Source: Streptomyces radicis (GTDB taxonomy: Bacteria > Actinomycetota > Actinomycetes > Streptomycetales > Streptomycetaceae). Taken from it: a stretch of DNA of 64,000 nt. The notes beneath the pieces are model-generated. The model ran no database searches, was not told the DNA's origin, and saw nothing but the letters and a program-made list of their open reading frames with translations. Position numbers and translations under genes: made by a program. The stretch covers positions 124,001-188,000 of the forward strand of contig NZ_RBDY01000007.1 of assembly GCF_003626575.1 (NCBI RefSeq). The letters run 5' to 3'. Shown in pieces: positions 63,146-64,000 of this stretch; positions within the stretch are counted from its first letter, which is position 1, and each line of letters starts with the position of its first letter.

Positions 63146-64000
63146 GGCGTCAGCACGACCTTGCCCGTGGTGTGGTGGGACTCGAGCAGGCGGTGGGCCT
63201 CGGGGGCCTCGGCGAGGGGGAGGACGTCGGCGATCTCGGCGGTGAGGGCGCCCGACTCGGCGAGGCGGGCCAGCTCGACGAGCCCGGCGTGGTCGGGCTC
63301 GACCATGAACGCCGTGGTGCGCAGGCCCTGTTCGGCGGCCTCGTCCGCGACCGCGGGGTCCACGCCGCCCGGCACGCCGACCAGCAGCCCGCCGGGGCGC
63401 AGGGTGCGCAGCGAACGCCGTTGGGTGTCGGGGGTGCCGACGAGGTCGACGACCACGTCGACGTCCCTGATCACGTCCTCGAACGGGACGGCCGTGTAGT
63501 CCACGGGCTGGTCGACGCCGATGCGGCGCAGGAAGTCGTGCTTGGCGGCGCTCGCCGTCCCGCTCACGCGGGCGCCACGCGCCTTGGCGATCTGCACGGC
63601 CAGGTGCCCCACGCCCCCCGCGGCGGCGTGCACCAGCACGTGGCGGCCCGGGCCGACCCCCGCGGTGTCCACCAGGACCTGCCACGCGGTCAGCCCGGCC
63701 AGCGGGAGCGAGGCGGCCTCGACATGGCCGAGCCCCGCGGGCTTGACGGCGAAGTGCCGCGAGGGCGCGGCGACATACTCGGCGTACGCGCCCGCCTGGC
63801 GCGGGAAGAGCGGCATGCCGTAGACCTCGTCGCCAGGCGCGAAGAGCGTGACGCCGAGGCCGACCGCCTCGACCGTGCCGGAGACGTCCCAGCCGACGAC
63901 GATCGGCGGGGCGCCGAGCACGGGGGCAATGCCGGAGCCCGCGCGGGTCTTGGCGTCCACCCGGTTGACCCCGGCGGCCCGCACCCTGACCAGCACCTCG
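63142..64000 (-). CDS. NADPH:quinone-type oxidoreductase (MDR family), 5' end outside window
   Basis: At least 286 residues are visible and the start lies beyond base 64000. The GroES-like part reads LVRVRAAGVNRVDAKTRAGS and GWDVSGTVEAVGLGVTLFAP; the Rossmann motif is VLVHAAAGGVGHLAVQIAKA; the C-terminus is HRLLESHHTTGKVVLTP. No zinc ligands are visible, so it belongs to the zinc-independent quinone reductase branch, related to but distinct from the one at 2981-3985. The substrate is unknown. Confidence 0.9.
   Translation of the reverse strand, partial: EVLVRVRAAGVNRVDAKTRAGSGIAPVLGAPPIVVGWDVSGTVEAVGLGVTLFAPGDEVYGMPLFPRQAGAYAEYVAAPSRHFAVKPAGLGHVEAASLPLAGLTAWQVLVDTAGVGPGRHVLVHAAAGGVGHLAVQIAKARGARVSGTASAAKHDFLRRIGVDQPVDYTAVPFEDVIRDVDVVVDLVGTPDTQRRSLRTLRPGGLLVGVPGGVDPAVADEAAEQGLRTTAFMVEPDHAGLVELARLAESGALTAEIADVLPLAEAPEAHRLLESHHTTGKVVLTP

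Noticed and set aside
61431..63245. A 604-codon open frame across the repeat array on the plus strand, and another long one on the minus strand.
   Set aside because: Repeat units are 39-44 bp, so the frame changes from unit to unit, the products are Arg/Gly/Ala low-complexity, there is no ribosome site, and both strands are open simply because the repeat lacks A/T-rich stops.

Overview
The window is high-GC actinobacterial DNA and almost certainly chromosome from Streptomyces or a very close relative. Indicators are the mycothiol genes mshA and mshD, phoP-phoR-phoU, the orphan regulator glnR, msiK, nur, a cdgB-type diguanylate cyclase, an RsiG-type anti-sigma factor, GTG/TTG starts, 4-nt stop/start overlaps and many starts that look leaderless. 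Most genes are core functions; a few short stretches look accessory or degenerate.

Region 1 (1-28.3 kb): the 5' end of cdgB, flavin reductase, arfB, terD, a pentapeptide-repeat protein, a quinone reductase, a GH36 alpha-galactosidase, tRNA-Thr(TGT), msiK, a nucleotidyltransferase, the scar of a sigma-factor operon, a DoxX membrane protein, rlmB-cysS, a PPOX/F420-type enzyme, ispD-ispF and carD. Then come a lipoprotein, phoP-phoR, phoU with a PHO-box-like element, a 52-aa Cys-rich peptide, an unpaired sensor kinase, gpmA, a membrane SpoIIE-type phosphatase, a YbjN protein, mshA and a methyltransferase.

Region 2 (28.2-45 kb): a Nudix hydrolase and ppk (with an in-frame IS481-like HTH remnant upstream), mshD, a secreted 5'-nucleotidase, a phosphopantetheinyl transferase and metallophosphoesterase pair, soxR, a two-component system beside a membrane-anchored serine protease, a LacI regulator, glnR, a ThiS-like protein, two membrane or lipid-binding proteins, then a sulfur locus: a 33-aa Cys-containing leader peptide, the rhodanese cysA and a DUF1416 protein. 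Phosphate functions (phoRP, phoU, ppk, nucleotidase) and mycothiol functions (mshA, mshD) both sit in this window.

Region 3 (45-53.1 kb): DsrE protein with a 27-aa zinc-ribbon peptide, a 33-aa membrane peptide with a nitrobindin-like protein, an intergenic set of GCA-triloop hairpins, an SDR with an altered active site, nur, ygfZ, dtd, an rsiG homologue, an asparaginase and an Eis-like acetyltransferase.

Region 4 (53.2-64 kb) is the most accessory part: a small membrane protein, a GntR-HAD-phosphotransferase cluster with less GC-biased sequence, an MMPL transporter, a LuxR-type two-component pair and an ankyrin protein. It is followed by about 1.1 kb of clean tandem repeat (about 41-bp period, 26 complete units plus the start of a 27th, with a six-unit higher-order duplication) that decays over another 0.5 kb, then a gene fragment and a quinone oxidoreductase running off the window. 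The repeat array, its resemblance in hairpin design to the 46.6-kb repeats, and the very small genes are the least explained content.
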